DNA of 32,986 nt, taken from the NCBI GenBank assembly GCA_964446585.1, contig CAYUPI010000062.1, forward strand, positions 1 through 32,986, in the 5' to 3' direction. Positions 1-7,233 of the stretch are shown one piece after another. Both the position numbers and the translations under genes were made by a program. Within the stretch, counting starts at the first letter, position 1. Every line of letters begins with the position of its first letter. The DNA is from CAYUPI01 sp964446585 (GTDB lineage: Bacteria > Verrucomicrobiota > Verrucomicrobiia > Limisphaerales > UBA8199). The notes below the pieces were generated by a model. That model saw nothing but the letters and a program-made list of their open reading frames with translations. It had not been told where the DNA came from and did no database searches.

Positions 1-10
1 AACAAAACAA

Positions 11-107
11 GGAATGTAGAGAACGCGGGGGCGAAATAACCTGAGGCGTAGGAACACAGGAGCGACTCTGGAAGTACTTTGGAACGCCCCCGCGTTCTTT
101 ACATTCC
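11..107. repeat. 23-bp inverted repeat with 51-nt spacer
   Basis: Positions 11-33 and 85-107 are inverted copies of one 23-bp sequence with a single mismatch (g at 20 against a in the complement of the right arm). The arms begin ggaatgta and end gggggcg, and the spacer is 51 nt. The transcript could form a long stem. The downstream neighbour is a GloVer-repeat gene whose beginning is unclear. It could be a dispersed palindromic element or a terminator for a gene left of the window; no T-tract follows, so a terminator is less likely. No ORF was found inside it. Confidence 0.75.
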
Positions 108-199
108 CGGGTTGAACGAAGCCGTGACCACGAGCATCCGTTCTCAAAAAATCCCCCTACACCCCCTTTAAAATATGTGGAAAGTTTACCAGAATTACG

Positions 200-1177
200 G
201 TGCGGCGGCAACATGCGTGTGGCACAATCTGGCGCGTGGAAGTGGCCGTTTGCATCGCTTTCGTTGTTACCATGCCTGATCCACGGCGTCAACGGGACCC
301 GATTCATCGCCGCGTAGCGGCTTCGTTCAACAACAGTGATGGAGCTAACCCACAGGCTGGTTTGGTTTTATCGGGTAACACTCTCTATGGGGCGGCAAGG
401 GGTGGGGGCGATTCGGGCAACGGCACAGTGTTCGCCGTCAACACCGACGGTTCGGGTTTTGTAAACCTGCATAATTTCACTAAACTGGCCAGTACCGGCA
501 ATAATGCCGGCAATAACAGCGACGGAGCTTCTCCGTGGGGCGGATTGATGCTATCAGGTAACACGCTATATGGCACGACGGATCAAGGCGGCACCGGGGG
601 CAGCGGCACGGTTTTCAAGGTTAACACCGACGGTTCGGGTTTTGTAAACCTCCATAATTTCACTAAACTGGCCAATACCGGCAATAACAGCGATGGAGCT
701 AATCCGTATGCCGGATTGATTTTGTCAGGCAACACCCTTTATGGGACGGCAAGTGCTGGGGGCAGTTTTGGCGCGGGCATCGGTACAGTGTTCGCCGTTA
801 GCACCGATGGCACGGGTTTCACGAACCTGCACACTTTTGCCAATTACCCCAGCGACGGAGCTAATCCGCTCGCCGGTTTGGTTTTATCAGGCAGCACGCT
901 TTATGGGACGACTAGTGCCGGCGGCGCTTTGGGCGTTGGCACCGTGTTCAGCCTTTCATTGCTGCCGTCGCCGTCACTAACACTCACCCGTGCGGGTCGA
1001 GATGTTATTCTGTCGTGGCAGACCATTTTCACCGGCTTCACTCTGCAATCCACTACGAACCTCATTTCATCGGTCTGGACTACCAACCTTCCGGCACCCG
1101 TGGTGCTCAACGGTCTGAACACGGTGACCAATCCCATCTCAGGCACTCGGCAGTTTTTTCGGCTGAGGCAGTATTGA
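200..1177 (+). CDS. GloVer-type tandem-repeat protein, N-terminus unclear
   Basis: The protein carries about four tandem repeats of ~56-62 residues from about residue 44 to 256, each built around SDGANPxAGLxLSGNTLYG, a Gly-rich stretch, GTVFxVxTDGxGF and NLHxF. These match the choice-of-anchor/GloVer repeats known from Verrucomicrobia. The final ~70 residues (SLTLTRAGRDVILSW, then FTLQSTTNL and FFRLRQY) are the C-terminal module usual for this group. Such proteins are normally exported, but residues 1-43 are Arg-rich and show no signal peptide. The true start may lie in another frame upstream, with a frameshift or decay at the 5' end. At DNA level positions 440-504 and 623-687 agree at 63 of 65 bases, so the repeats were amplified recently. 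Function is unknown; an extracellular or surface role is inferred. Confidence 0.7.
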   Translation: MRRQHACGTIWRVEVAVCIAFVVTMPDPRRQRDPIHRRVAASFNNSDGANPQAGLVLSGNTLYGAARGGGDSGNGTVFAVNTDGSGFVNLHNFTKLASTGNNAGNNSDGASPWGGLMLSGNTLYGTTDQGGTGGSGTVFKVNTDGSGFVNLHNFTKLANTGNNSDGANPYAGLILSGNTLYGTASAGGSFGAGIGTVFAVSTDGTGFTNLHTFANYPSDGANPLAGLVLSGSTLYGTTSAGGALGVGTVFSLSLLPSPSLTLTRAGRDVILSWQTIFTGFTLQSTTNLISSVWTTNLPAPVVLNGLNTVTNPISGTRQFFRLRQY

Positions 1178-1252
1178 TAAGGAACCACTTGAGTCCGCTG
1201 CTGCCGTGCCCTCCCAGCCACCGCCAATGCTCCAAGTCGCCGCGCCTTCCCA

Positions 1253-1332
1253 CAGGGCGGGACCTCGCGGCTTGTGGACGCGCATCGAATCTGGCGAAGC
1301 CTTTGGAGTGCGGCGATTCCCGCCGCTTTTGC
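1253..1332 (+). repeat. 80-bp dispersed repeat, copy A
   Basis: This segment is identical to 1650-1729 at 77 of 80 positions and lies in the same orientation. It starts cagggcggga and ends with a short hairpin (cggcg-attcc-cgccg) followed by cttttgc. Translation on the minus strand gives the phrase SKGFARFDARPQAA in both copies. Spurious peptides of this kind recur in verrucomicrobial genomes, which I take as a mark of a dispersed DNA repeat, not a gene. Confidence 0.8.
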
Positions 1333-1514
1333 CTGGCTCGCATCCGCCGTTACGGGCCGTGTGTGTCGGCCGAAAGTGTGGGTTGCGAAATGAAGAACAC
1401 AGAGTGACGGACCGGTTCTCACTATAGATTTACCCTCTGCACGGCCCGTCCGAGCCCCGCCAGGAAGAATTTCAGCCGTCAAAGTTTTTCCCGTTCAGCT
1501 AAGCCCTCCGAAAA

Positions 1515-1574
1515 GTCCCATCGGGACGACATGATAATAGCCCAGGGCAAGTGAGGAACGAGCGCCGCCCTGGG
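1515..1574 (+). repeat. REP-like double hairpin
   Basis: Two inverted repeats stand side by side. GTCCC at 1515-1519 pairs with GGGAC at 1523-1527 across a 3-nt loop. CCCAGGGC at 1541-1548 pairs perfectly with GCCCTGGG at 1567-1574 across 18 nt. The layout of a small hairpin followed by a 'cccagggc...gccctggg' stem resembles REP-type elements mobilised by RAYT (IS200-like) transposases in planctomycetes and verrucomicrobia. No transposase gene lies in the window, so this would be a non-autonomous copy. Confidence 0.55.
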
Positions 1575-1649
1575 TAAATCGCACCCAAAAGAAAAACCCT
1601 CTCCCCGCCCAAACCCTGAGAACAGCGGCGGAAGTCATGCGCGTTCCCT

Positions 1650-1729
1650 CAGGGCGGGACCTCGCGGCTTGTGGACGCGCATCAAATCTGGCGAAGCCTT
1701 TGGAGTCCGGCGATTTCCGCCGCTTTTGC
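1650..1729 (+). repeat. 80-bp dispersed repeat, copy B
   Basis: Second copy of the repeat at 1253-1332. The differences are one base each in the cgcatc(g/a)aat, gagt(g/c)cgg and gatt(c/t)cc parts; the last one falls in the loop of the terminal hairpin, so pairing of the stem is kept. The high identity of two copies 400 bp apart suggests recent duplication or gene conversion. Confidence 0.8.
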
Positions 1730-1840
1730 ATGGTTTTGTTGCCCCTCCAGCCCATGCACTGATCCAGCGCGCCGTAACAACACTTAGTGTAATAGTACCG
1801 ACGGCTTCAATTTAACTCTGGTATTTGATCACTTTTAATA

Positions 1841-1876
1841 TTGACATTTTATACATTAGTTCCTATATTGTATACA
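1841..1876 (+). promoter_or_regulatory. Near-consensus promoter with overlapping inverted repeat, leaderless start
   Basis: TTGACA lies at 1841-1846 and TATATT at 1864-1869, separated by 17 nt, which is close to the sigma-70 consensus. With the last base of the -10 at position -7, transcription should begin at 1876, exactly the A of the ATG chosen for the next gene. The mRNA would be leaderless and no Shine-Dalgarno is present. TATACATTA (1850-1858) and TATTGTATA (1866-1874) form an inverted repeat with one mismatch that covers the spacer and the -10, where a repressor would block RNA polymerase. The downstream protein has a predicted ribbon-helix-helix domain, so autoregulation is a natural guess. 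Confidence 0.7.
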
Positions 1877-3012
1877 TGCTTATTTGCTTCAATGCTAAGC
1901 CGCAGGCCCAGAAGGCCTTGGACTCAATCATGTCGGAACAGCAGTTTACAGACGCCTCGGACGCAATCTCGGCTGCGCTGGTCAGCTACGAAGCACTCTG
2001 CAAGGCCCACTCACAGGGCGGCATGAGCGGCCTCGACGCACTCATTAGAGGCGAGACAGTGCCTGCCGCCGAAGCTTACAACGCAAGCTCGCTCGACGTA
2101 CGCCCGCCAGCCGCCCGTGAAGCCCAAAAGCCCCGCCCCCGACTGCCAGAGCTGTTCACCATCTACACGCCGACGGTGCACGCGGACGAGTTGCCTCCGA
2201 CTCCAGCCGCCGATGCCCACGACGAACTGCCACCGCCGCAACGATGGCCTTTCGGCCAGTACAACAAACTCCTGCCTGTCAAAGCCACCTGCCGGGCGCT
2301 GCTCAACCTCCAGCAGGACAACCCCAGGGGACTGCCGCTGACGAAAGCCGCCGCCCAAATCGCTAATGAAGCTTGGCAACTCGGCGACTTCCTCTACACG
2401 CTTGACTCCCGACAACTAAAAGGCCGCGAAGAAGCGTTCACCGCAGCATTCCCAGTGTCAGTTGGCAACGGCGCCCAGAGCCAGGTGCGATTCGCAAACC
2501 AGTTCGTCGGCTACCTCAAGCAGGGCAAACTTGCCGGTCTCCCAGCCGAGCTAGGCCTGGTCGTGTGCGACAATGACAAAGACTCCAGGCTTTCGCTTAC
2601 CCGCGCCGGTCACGCATTTGCCGTCCTGGACAACCCAATTTTTGACCTCGAAAAGGAAAAAGCGACCCGCCGGCTCTCACCGGTCGAAATACAGTTCCTG
2701 CTCGACCACATCAGGCACTTCGTCCCCCACGAGCTGTCCGCGTACCTCGCTATCCTGCATGGGCTCGCCACGGGCCACAACACACCCGAAACCCTCGACC
2801 AGCACCTGGCGCTTCGTTTTAATCTCCAGGTAGTCATCAAGGCACAGAAACCCATCGAAATTACAAAAACTTTCCTATCGACACAGCGCACCGGCGCCAT
2901 TTCCCGTATGGCGGACCTGGGCCTGCTCGCACGCGAGAAGACCGGACTTAAAGTTGCCTATCTCACCACAAACGCCGGCACGGACTTCCGCAATCAATCA
3001 ACCCCGCAATGA
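1876..3012 (+). CDS. Predicted DNA-binding protein: RHH-like N-terminus plus winged-helix-like segments
   Basis: 378 residues from ATG 1876, preferred over the in-frame ATG at 1825 because the promoter lies between them. Residues 1-45 fit a ribbon-helix-helix pattern: a beta strand (LICFNAK), a helix (PQAQKALDSIMSEQQF), a turn, and a second helix (DASDAISAALVSYEAL). Residues ~74-125 are a Pro/Ala-rich linker. Residues ~128-257 and ~270-370 are mostly helical, and each ends in a winged-helix-like 'wing' (SRLSLTRAGHAFAVL and KVAYLTTNAGTDF). It overlaps the next gene by ATGA, so translation is probably coupled. I do not recognise a named family. A regulator or DNA-binding partner of the downstream ATPase-like protein is inferred from the fold pattern and the operon, not shown. 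Confidence 0.6.
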   Translation: MLICFNAKPQAQKALDSIMSEQQFTDASDAISAALVSYEALCKAHSQGGMSGLDALIRGETVPAAEAYNASSLDVRPPAAREAQKPRPRLPELFTIYTPTVHADELPPTPAADAHDELPPPQRWPFGQYNKLLPVKATCRALLNLQQDNPRGLPLTKAAAQIANEAWQLGDFLYTLDSRQLKGREEAFTAAFPVSVGNGAQSQVRFANQFVGYLKQGKLAGLPAELGLVVCDNDKDSRLSLTRAGHAFAVLDNPIFDLEKEKATRRLSPVEIQFLLDHIRHFVPHELSAYLAILHGLATGHNTPETLDQHLALRFNLQVVIKAQKPIEITKTFLSTQRTGAISRMADLGLLAREKTGLKVAYLTTNAGTDFRNQSTPQ

Positions 3013-3575
3013 AAACAACGCTCATCTCGAACTACATCAAACCCGAAGCATTCCTGCGCCAGGCCGTCCAGGCCACCACCGTTAAGGCAATCACCAACGT
3101 TCTTTCACAGTTGCCCATCGTCAGCGAAAACGATTACGCATTCGACGCAACCAATCCCGCCAAAGGCTGGGTTGAAGGCAAGCTCCACTGGATGCCGCTG
3201 GGGAAAGACCGCGGCAACGCCGGAAGAATTAAACTGGCGTCTCGCCCAGAGAACCCAATCGCGGAGCGAACCATAAACGGCATGGAAGCACTTATCGAAA
3301 TGTTGCGCCGCCTTGAGCTCTTGCGCGATTCGAGTGCGCCATTGCCCCAGAGCCCCCGCGAGGCCGTCGCTCGCTACTTCTCACTCCCTCCGCTCGACCG
3401 CATACCCAGAATGAAGACCCTCATCAAAGGCCATAAACCAAGGGAATATGCCCGCGAGATTGCCAGGCTCCTCCGCGTGCGCATCGCCTACGACAAGACT
3501 CAAAGAGAGTTCGCGGTGTTTATTGAAGACGACGGAATCGGCCAAAGGTCTGATAAACAGCCTGCACACGGCTAG
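3009..3575 (+). CDS. Fragment-like protein with GHKL-ATPase motifs
   Basis: 188 residues, starting inside the stop of the upstream gene (ATGA). Two motifs resemble the Bergerat-fold (GHKL: gyrase B, Hsp90, MutL, histidine kinase) ATPase. One is an N-box-like E86-R-T-I-N90-G-M-E93-A-L; the other is a G1-box-like D174-D-G-I-G178 after a hydrophobic strand (FAVFI). Between them lie a segment rich in Pro and Arg (SPREAVARYFSLPPLDRIPR) and a basic helix. In a complete GHKL ATPase the ATP lid with its glycine motif follows the G1 box. Here the protein ends ten residues after G178, so it appears truncated, or the gene is interrupted by the TAG at 3573-3575. An intact ATPase function is therefore doubtful. 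The motif assignment is my reading and has not been tested by a profile search. Confidence 0.5.
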   Translation: MKTTLISNYIKPEAFLRQAVQATTVKAITNVLSQLPIVSENDYAFDATNPAKGWVEGKLHWMPLGKDRGNAGRIKLASRPENPIAERTINGMEALIEMLRRLELLRDSSAPLPQSPREAVARYFSLPPLDRIPRMKTLIKGHKPREYAREIARLLRVRIAYDKTQREFAVFIEDDGIGQRSDKQPAHG

Positions 3576-3617
3576 GTAGAACCAACGCCGACGCATCGGC
3601 CTCCATCCCGCACAACA

Positions 3618-3836
3618 GTGTACCGCCTACGCCGCGGCGACCTCATCGCCGAACGCCTCACCATCGAACGCGAATGGCTCGCGCTCGAATTTTCCAACAC
3701 CGCTCAGCAGCGCGAAAAAGATTTCTGGCTCTGGACCGAGCACCCGGAGGTCCGCGAGAAACTGTTCCCCGACAAAGCGCACGGTCTTTCGCCGGAAACC
3801 CTCCAGAACATCGAGGCAGAGCTCAAGCTCATCTGA
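3618..3836 (+). CDS. Small hypothetical protein, third ORF of the cassette
   Basis: 72 residues from a GTG, ending GLSPETLQNIEAELKLI. It is acidic-basic mixed and helical, with no signal peptide or membrane segment. It is in the same reading frame as the upstream gene: only the TAG at 3573-3575 interrupts an open frame from 3009 to 3836. It may be a separate small gene, or the 3' remnant of a longer gene. The C-terminal GLSPET..IE pattern weakly recalls the end of Mu gp27-like phage proteins (DUF3486), which is too slight to name it. The start codon is uncertain and no clear ribosome binding site is seen. Confidence 0.4.
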   Translation: MYRLRRGDLIAERLTIEREWLALEFSNTAQQREKDFWLWTEHPEVREKLFPDKAHGLSPETLQNIEAELKLI

Positions 3837-4073
3837 GTTAAGCTAAATTAAGGTAAATTAACCCAAAAAATTTATGCGCCCGACCAGAAACCGGAAATTC
3901 ATTCGTGTGAATGCGAGTTCACCTGCTCGCGATTTATCGGAGCTAGTGGTTTCCTGCTCGACGCGGAGCGAATCACCTTTACGCTGTTCTTGAGTCACGA
4001 ATCCTGGTGGACGACGACAGAACTGGCCGAAATCGCTCCACGGTGAATCCAAAGTGATTCTAGGCCGCCGAAT
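3837..4073. other. Intergenic spacer with AT-rich direct repeat
   Basis: The segment right after the small ORF (3838-3862) contains taaattaa twice in direct repeat, separated by gg, within a locally AT-rich patch. The remaining ~200 bp have no credible gene and no recognised promoter for the ABC operon that follows. The AT-rich patch, together with the AT-rich promoter at the left end, brackets the 1876-3836 cassette. Whether these are insertion boundaries cannot be told from one genome. Confidence 0.4.
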
Positions 4074-4823
4074 ATGACTCCAGCCACGTCAACGCTAACA
4101 CCCGCTGCCGTCGAAAGCCGGCCACGGCCTTTTCGGGTGCGCGGCCTGACCAAGGTGTACGGCACCGGCGCGGCAGAAGTCCGGGCCCTCGCCGGCGTGG
4201 ATCTGGACCTTTTCGAGGGAGAACTCGTGGTGCTGCTGGGACCCTCAGGCAGCGGCAAGACAACTTTGTTGAATAACCTGGGGGGCCTGGATGTGCCCAC
4301 CGACGGCGAGCTCTGGTATCGTGACATGGACCTCACAACCGCCACCGAGTCGGAGCTGACACTCTATCGGCGAAACACCGTTGGGTTCATTTTTCAGTTT
4401 TACAACCTGATTCCCAGTCTGACGGCGCTGGAAAACGTGGCCCTCATTACGGAGATCGCGCGCGCACCCTTGCCGCCTGAGACAGCCCTGGAAATGGTCA
4501 ATCTCGGGGCCCGTCTGGATCACTTCCCCGCCCAGCTCTCCGGCGGCGAGCAACAGCGCGTTGCCATCGCGCGGGCGATTGCCAAGCGGCCGGACGTGCT
4601 TCTGTGCGACGAGCCGACCGGGTCGCTGGACGTGCGCACCGGCATTGTTGTGCTTGAAGCCATCGAGCGCGTGAACCGCGAGCTGGGCACCTTGACAGTG
4701 GTTATCACTCATAACGCTGCGATGGCTGACATGGCCGACCGCGTGATCCATTTGTCCGACGGCCGCGTGCATCTCATCCACGAAAATCGGGTCCGGGCTC
4801 CGGTGAGCAGCATCAAGTGGTGA
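4074..4823 (+). CDS. ABC transporter ATP-binding protein (MacB/LolD/DevA type)
   Basis: 249 residues with a complete ABC ATPase: Walker A GPSGSGKT (56-63), Q-loop Q108, signature LSGGE (155-159), Walker B ending in D179-E180 followed by PTGSLD, and H-loop H213. The Gly-Glu-rich signature and the PTGSLD after Walker B are usual for the MacB/LolD/DevA group that works with FtsX-type permeases. The ~20 N-terminal residues are extra and low in conservation. The permease gene starts one base after the stop, so the two are surely co-transcribed. It powers export or mechanotransmission across the inner membrane; the substrate is unknown. Confidence 0.95.
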   Translation: MTPATSTLTPAAVESRPRPFRVRGLTKVYGTGAAEVRALAGVDLDLFEGELVVLLGPSGSGKTTLLNNLGGLDVPTDGELWYRDMDLTTATESELTLYRRNTVGFIFQFYNLIPSLTALENVALITEIARAPLPPETALEMVNLGARLDHFPAQLSGGEQQRVAIARAIAKRPDVLLCDEPTGSLDVRTGIVVLEAIERVNRELGTLTVVITHNAAMADMADRVIHLSDGRVHLIHENRVRAPVSSIKW

Positions 4824-4824
4824 T

Positions 4825-7191
4825 ATGATTTCACACCTCGATCGCAAGCTGTGGCGGGACTTGAACCGAATGCTGGGCCAGGCGATGGCGGTGGCGCTGG
4901 TAATGGGCTGCGGACTGGCGATGATGATCATGGCCCGCAGCCTCATTCACTCGCTCGAAACGACGCGCCGCGAATACTACGAAGCGAACCGGTTTGCGGA
5001 AGTGTTTGCCGCCCTGAAGCGCGCCCCAAACTCGCTCGCGGCGCGAATTGCGATGATCCCCGGCGTGGCAGTCGTTCAGCCCGGCATCTCGGTCCAGGTA
5101 ACTCTGGATCTACCCGGCCTGGACGAGCCTGCCAGCGGCAACGTGCGGTCGCTCCCTGATTTCGGGCCGCCCGAGCTGAACCGGCTATTCTTGCGGGAGG
5201 GCCGCTGGCTCTCGCCTGGGTCGAGGCGGGAAGTGCTGGTCGGCGAGGCCTTCGCCGAAGCCAATCATCTCAAGCCAGGGGACACGATCGCTATGTTGAT
5301 GAATGGCAAGCGGCAGCAAGTAAGGATCGCCGGGGTCGTCTTGTCGCCTGAGTTCATTTTCGAATCGCGCCCCGGCGCCGCCCTGCCAGACAATCGCACC
5401 TATGGCATTTTCTGGATGCCCTACAAAGAAGTAGCGACTGCCTTCGATCTGGATGGAGCGTTCAACTTTGTATCGCTGACTCTCGCTCCGAACGCTACCG
5501 AACCGTCGGTGATCTCGGAACTGGACCGCTTGTTGACGACTTATGGCGGAAGAGGCGCTTACGGCCGTGCCGATCACCCATCCCACATCCGCGTCTCGGA
5601 CGAGATCCGGGTCTTGACGACGATGTCGATCGGCTTCCCGCTGGTTTTCCTGAGCGTGGCGGCGTTCATGACCAACGCAGTCATTTCGCGCCTCCTGGCC
5701 CTGCAGCGGGAACAGATTGCGCTTCTGAAGGCTTTCGGATTTACGAATCGCCAAATTGTCGTTCATTACCTGAAGTTCGCGTTGGTCATGGTGGCGGGGG
5801 GCACGACCGTCGGCGCCTTCTCGGGCTTCGCCTTGGGTCATCGGCTCGTGGTGCTTTACCGCCGGTTTTTCAGGTTCCCGCACCTGGAATTTCACCTGGA
5901 TCAGGGGGCGCTTCCCCTGGCCCTGCTCGTATGCGCCGGGGCAGCTATCGCCGGAGTGTTCAGCGCCGTGCGCCGCGCCGCCCGGCTCCCGCCGGCCGAG
6001 GCCATGCGGCCAGAACCGCCGGCCAATTATCGCCCGGCGCTCGTCGAGCGCACTGGCATTGGCGGTTTCCTCTCACATACTTTCCGCATCGCCGTGCGCA
6101 ATATCGAACGCCGGCCGGCCCAGGCCTTCTTCACGGTCGCAGGCCTGGCGCTGGCGACCGGGATTTTGGTCGTGCCAAACTGCTTCCGCGATGGAGTCAA
6201 CCAAGTCATGGATTTCCAGTGGGACACGGTCCAGCGTCAGGACCTGGGGCTTGGGCTGGTCGAACCCGGCAGCGCGAAGATCCAATATTTATTCGGCCAT
6301 CTGCCCGGCGTGCGGCTCATTGAGCCGGTGCGAACTGCCATCGTGCGGCTCACTTATGGTGGGAAATCCCGGACGTTGTTGCTTCAAGGACTATCGGCGG
6401 ACGCAATTCATAACCGCGTCGTGGACGTTTCCACTCATCAGATTCAGCTTCCGTCGGAGGGATTGGTGGTTTCGGCCAAGCTTGCGGAAGTGCTGCGAGC
6501 ACGAGTCGGCGACGCGCTCCAGGTCGAGGCCCTTGAAGGCAAACGCCTCGTCAACACAGTCCGGCTGGTGGCACTGTCCGAGGATTTCACTGGATTAGCG
6601 GCGTACATGGACTTGGTCGCGTTGAATCGACTGCTGGGCGAGGGCGATGTGATTACCGGGGCCAGCTTTACCATCGATCACGCGTATTGGCCGGAATTCA
6701 TGCGCGCTCTGAAAGCTATTCCGCGCGTGAGTTGGGTGGCGGTGAAAGAATCGATGCGCGAGAACTTTCGAGAAACGACTGCCTCGAGCATCGGACTCAT
6801 CCAAAAAATTTATCTTGGGTTTGCCATGGTCGTGGCGTTCGGCGTTGTTTACAATAACGCGCGCATCTCGCTCGCCGAGAGAGGGCGCGAGCTGGCTACC
6901 TTGCGGGTGATCGGTTTTTCCCAGCGCGAAGTCGGCGGTGTGCTCGTGACTGAGCTGGTCATTCTGGTGGTCATGGCGGTTCCGCTCGGCTTGCTCGTGG
7001 GCACGGGCTTCGCCACGGCCATTTTGCACATGGTGGACACCGAGACGGTGCGGGTCCCGCTGGTGTTGACGGCCAGCAATTATGCGTTCGCGGCGTTGGT
7101 GGTCACCATTGGTTCCACGCTCTCGGCCCTGTTCGTGTTGCGAAAACTCAAACACTTGAACCTGATCGGCGCGCTCAGGGCCCCGGAATGA
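4825..7191 (+). CDS. FtsX-type ABC permease with two FtsX modules
   Basis: 788 residues. There is a first membrane segment near residues 17-37, a large periplasmic domain (MacB-PCD-like) to ~255, and three segments at ~260-380 forming the first FtsX module with the loop LLALQREQIALLKAFGFTN. A second set follows: a segment near 425-445, a periplasmic domain, and three segments at ~650-775 with the matching loop SLAERGRELATLRVIGFSQ. The duplicated, ~800-residue, ten-segment-class layout is as in LolC/E-like fused permeases and many antibiotic-export permeases of environmental bacteria. It is encoded between its ATPase and an HlyD-type adaptor, so a periplasm-spanning exporter is likely. The substrate cannot be read from sequence. 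Confidence 0.9.
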   Translation: MISHLDRKLWRDLNRMLGQAMAVALVMGCGLAMMIMARSLIHSLETTRREYYEANRFAEVFAALKRAPNSLAARIAMIPGVAVVQPGISVQVTLDLPGLDEPASGNVRSLPDFGPPELNRLFLREGRWLSPGSRREVLVGEAFAEANHLKPGDTIAMLMNGKRQQVRIAGVVLSPEFIFESRPGAALPDNRTYGIFWMPYKEVATAFDLDGAFNFVSLTLAPNATEPSVISELDRLLTTYGGRGAYGRADHPSHIRVSDEIRVLTTMSIGFPLVFLSVAAFMTNAVISRLLALQREQIALLKAFGFTNRQIVVHYLKFALVMVAGGTTVGAFSGFALGHRLVVLYRRFFRFPHLEFHLDQGALPLALLVCAGAAIAGVFSAVRRAARLPPAEAMRPEPPANYRPALVERTGIGGFLSHTFRIAVRNIERRPAQAFFTVAGLALATGILVVPNCFRDGVNQVMDFQWDTVQRQDLGLGLVEPGSAKIQYLFGHLPGVRLIEPVRTAIVRLTYGGKSRTLLLQGLSADAIHNRVVDVSTHQIQLPSEGLVVSAKLAEVLRARVGDALQVEALEGKRLVNTVRLVALSEDFTGLAAYMDLVALNRLLGEGDVITGASFTIDHAYWPEFMRALKAIPRVSWVAVKESMRENFRETTASSIGLIQKIYLGFAMVVAFGVVYNNARISLAERGRELATLRVIGFSQREVGGVLVTELVILVVMAVPLGLLVGTGFATAILHMVDTETVRVPLVLTASNYAFAALVVTIGSTLSALFVLRKLKHLNLIGALRAPE

Positions 7192-7233
7192 AAACGGTAT
7201 GTTCATAAGATCATTTCGAGACCTCGGCTTTCC

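Larger units (their letters stand above)
1178..1875. other. Gene-free spacer made of dispersed repeats
   Basis: About 700 bp between the GloVer gene and the accessory cassette hold no credible gene. The short ORFs here follow repeat sequence on both strands and show no family features. It contains two copies of an 80-bp repeat, a REP-like double hairpin, a CCCTGAG/CTCAGGG inverted pair at 1614-1620 and 1648-1654, and, at the right end, an AT-rich promoter for the next gene. The base composition changes sharply near 1800 from GC-rich to AT-rich. Confidence 0.7.

Noticed and set aside
1825..1875. ATG 1825 as start of the RHH-like protein
   Set aside because: The -35 and -10 boxes lie inside this stretch, and the hydrophobic ITFNIDILYISSYIVY is not part of the fold.
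3894..4073. Possible short coding remnant before the ABC ATPase
   Set aside because: Short frames in both directions, no start context, no family resemblance.
4245..4946. 233-codon minus-strand open frame
   Set aside because: Antisense to the ABC ATPase, whose motifs are complete on the plus strand.
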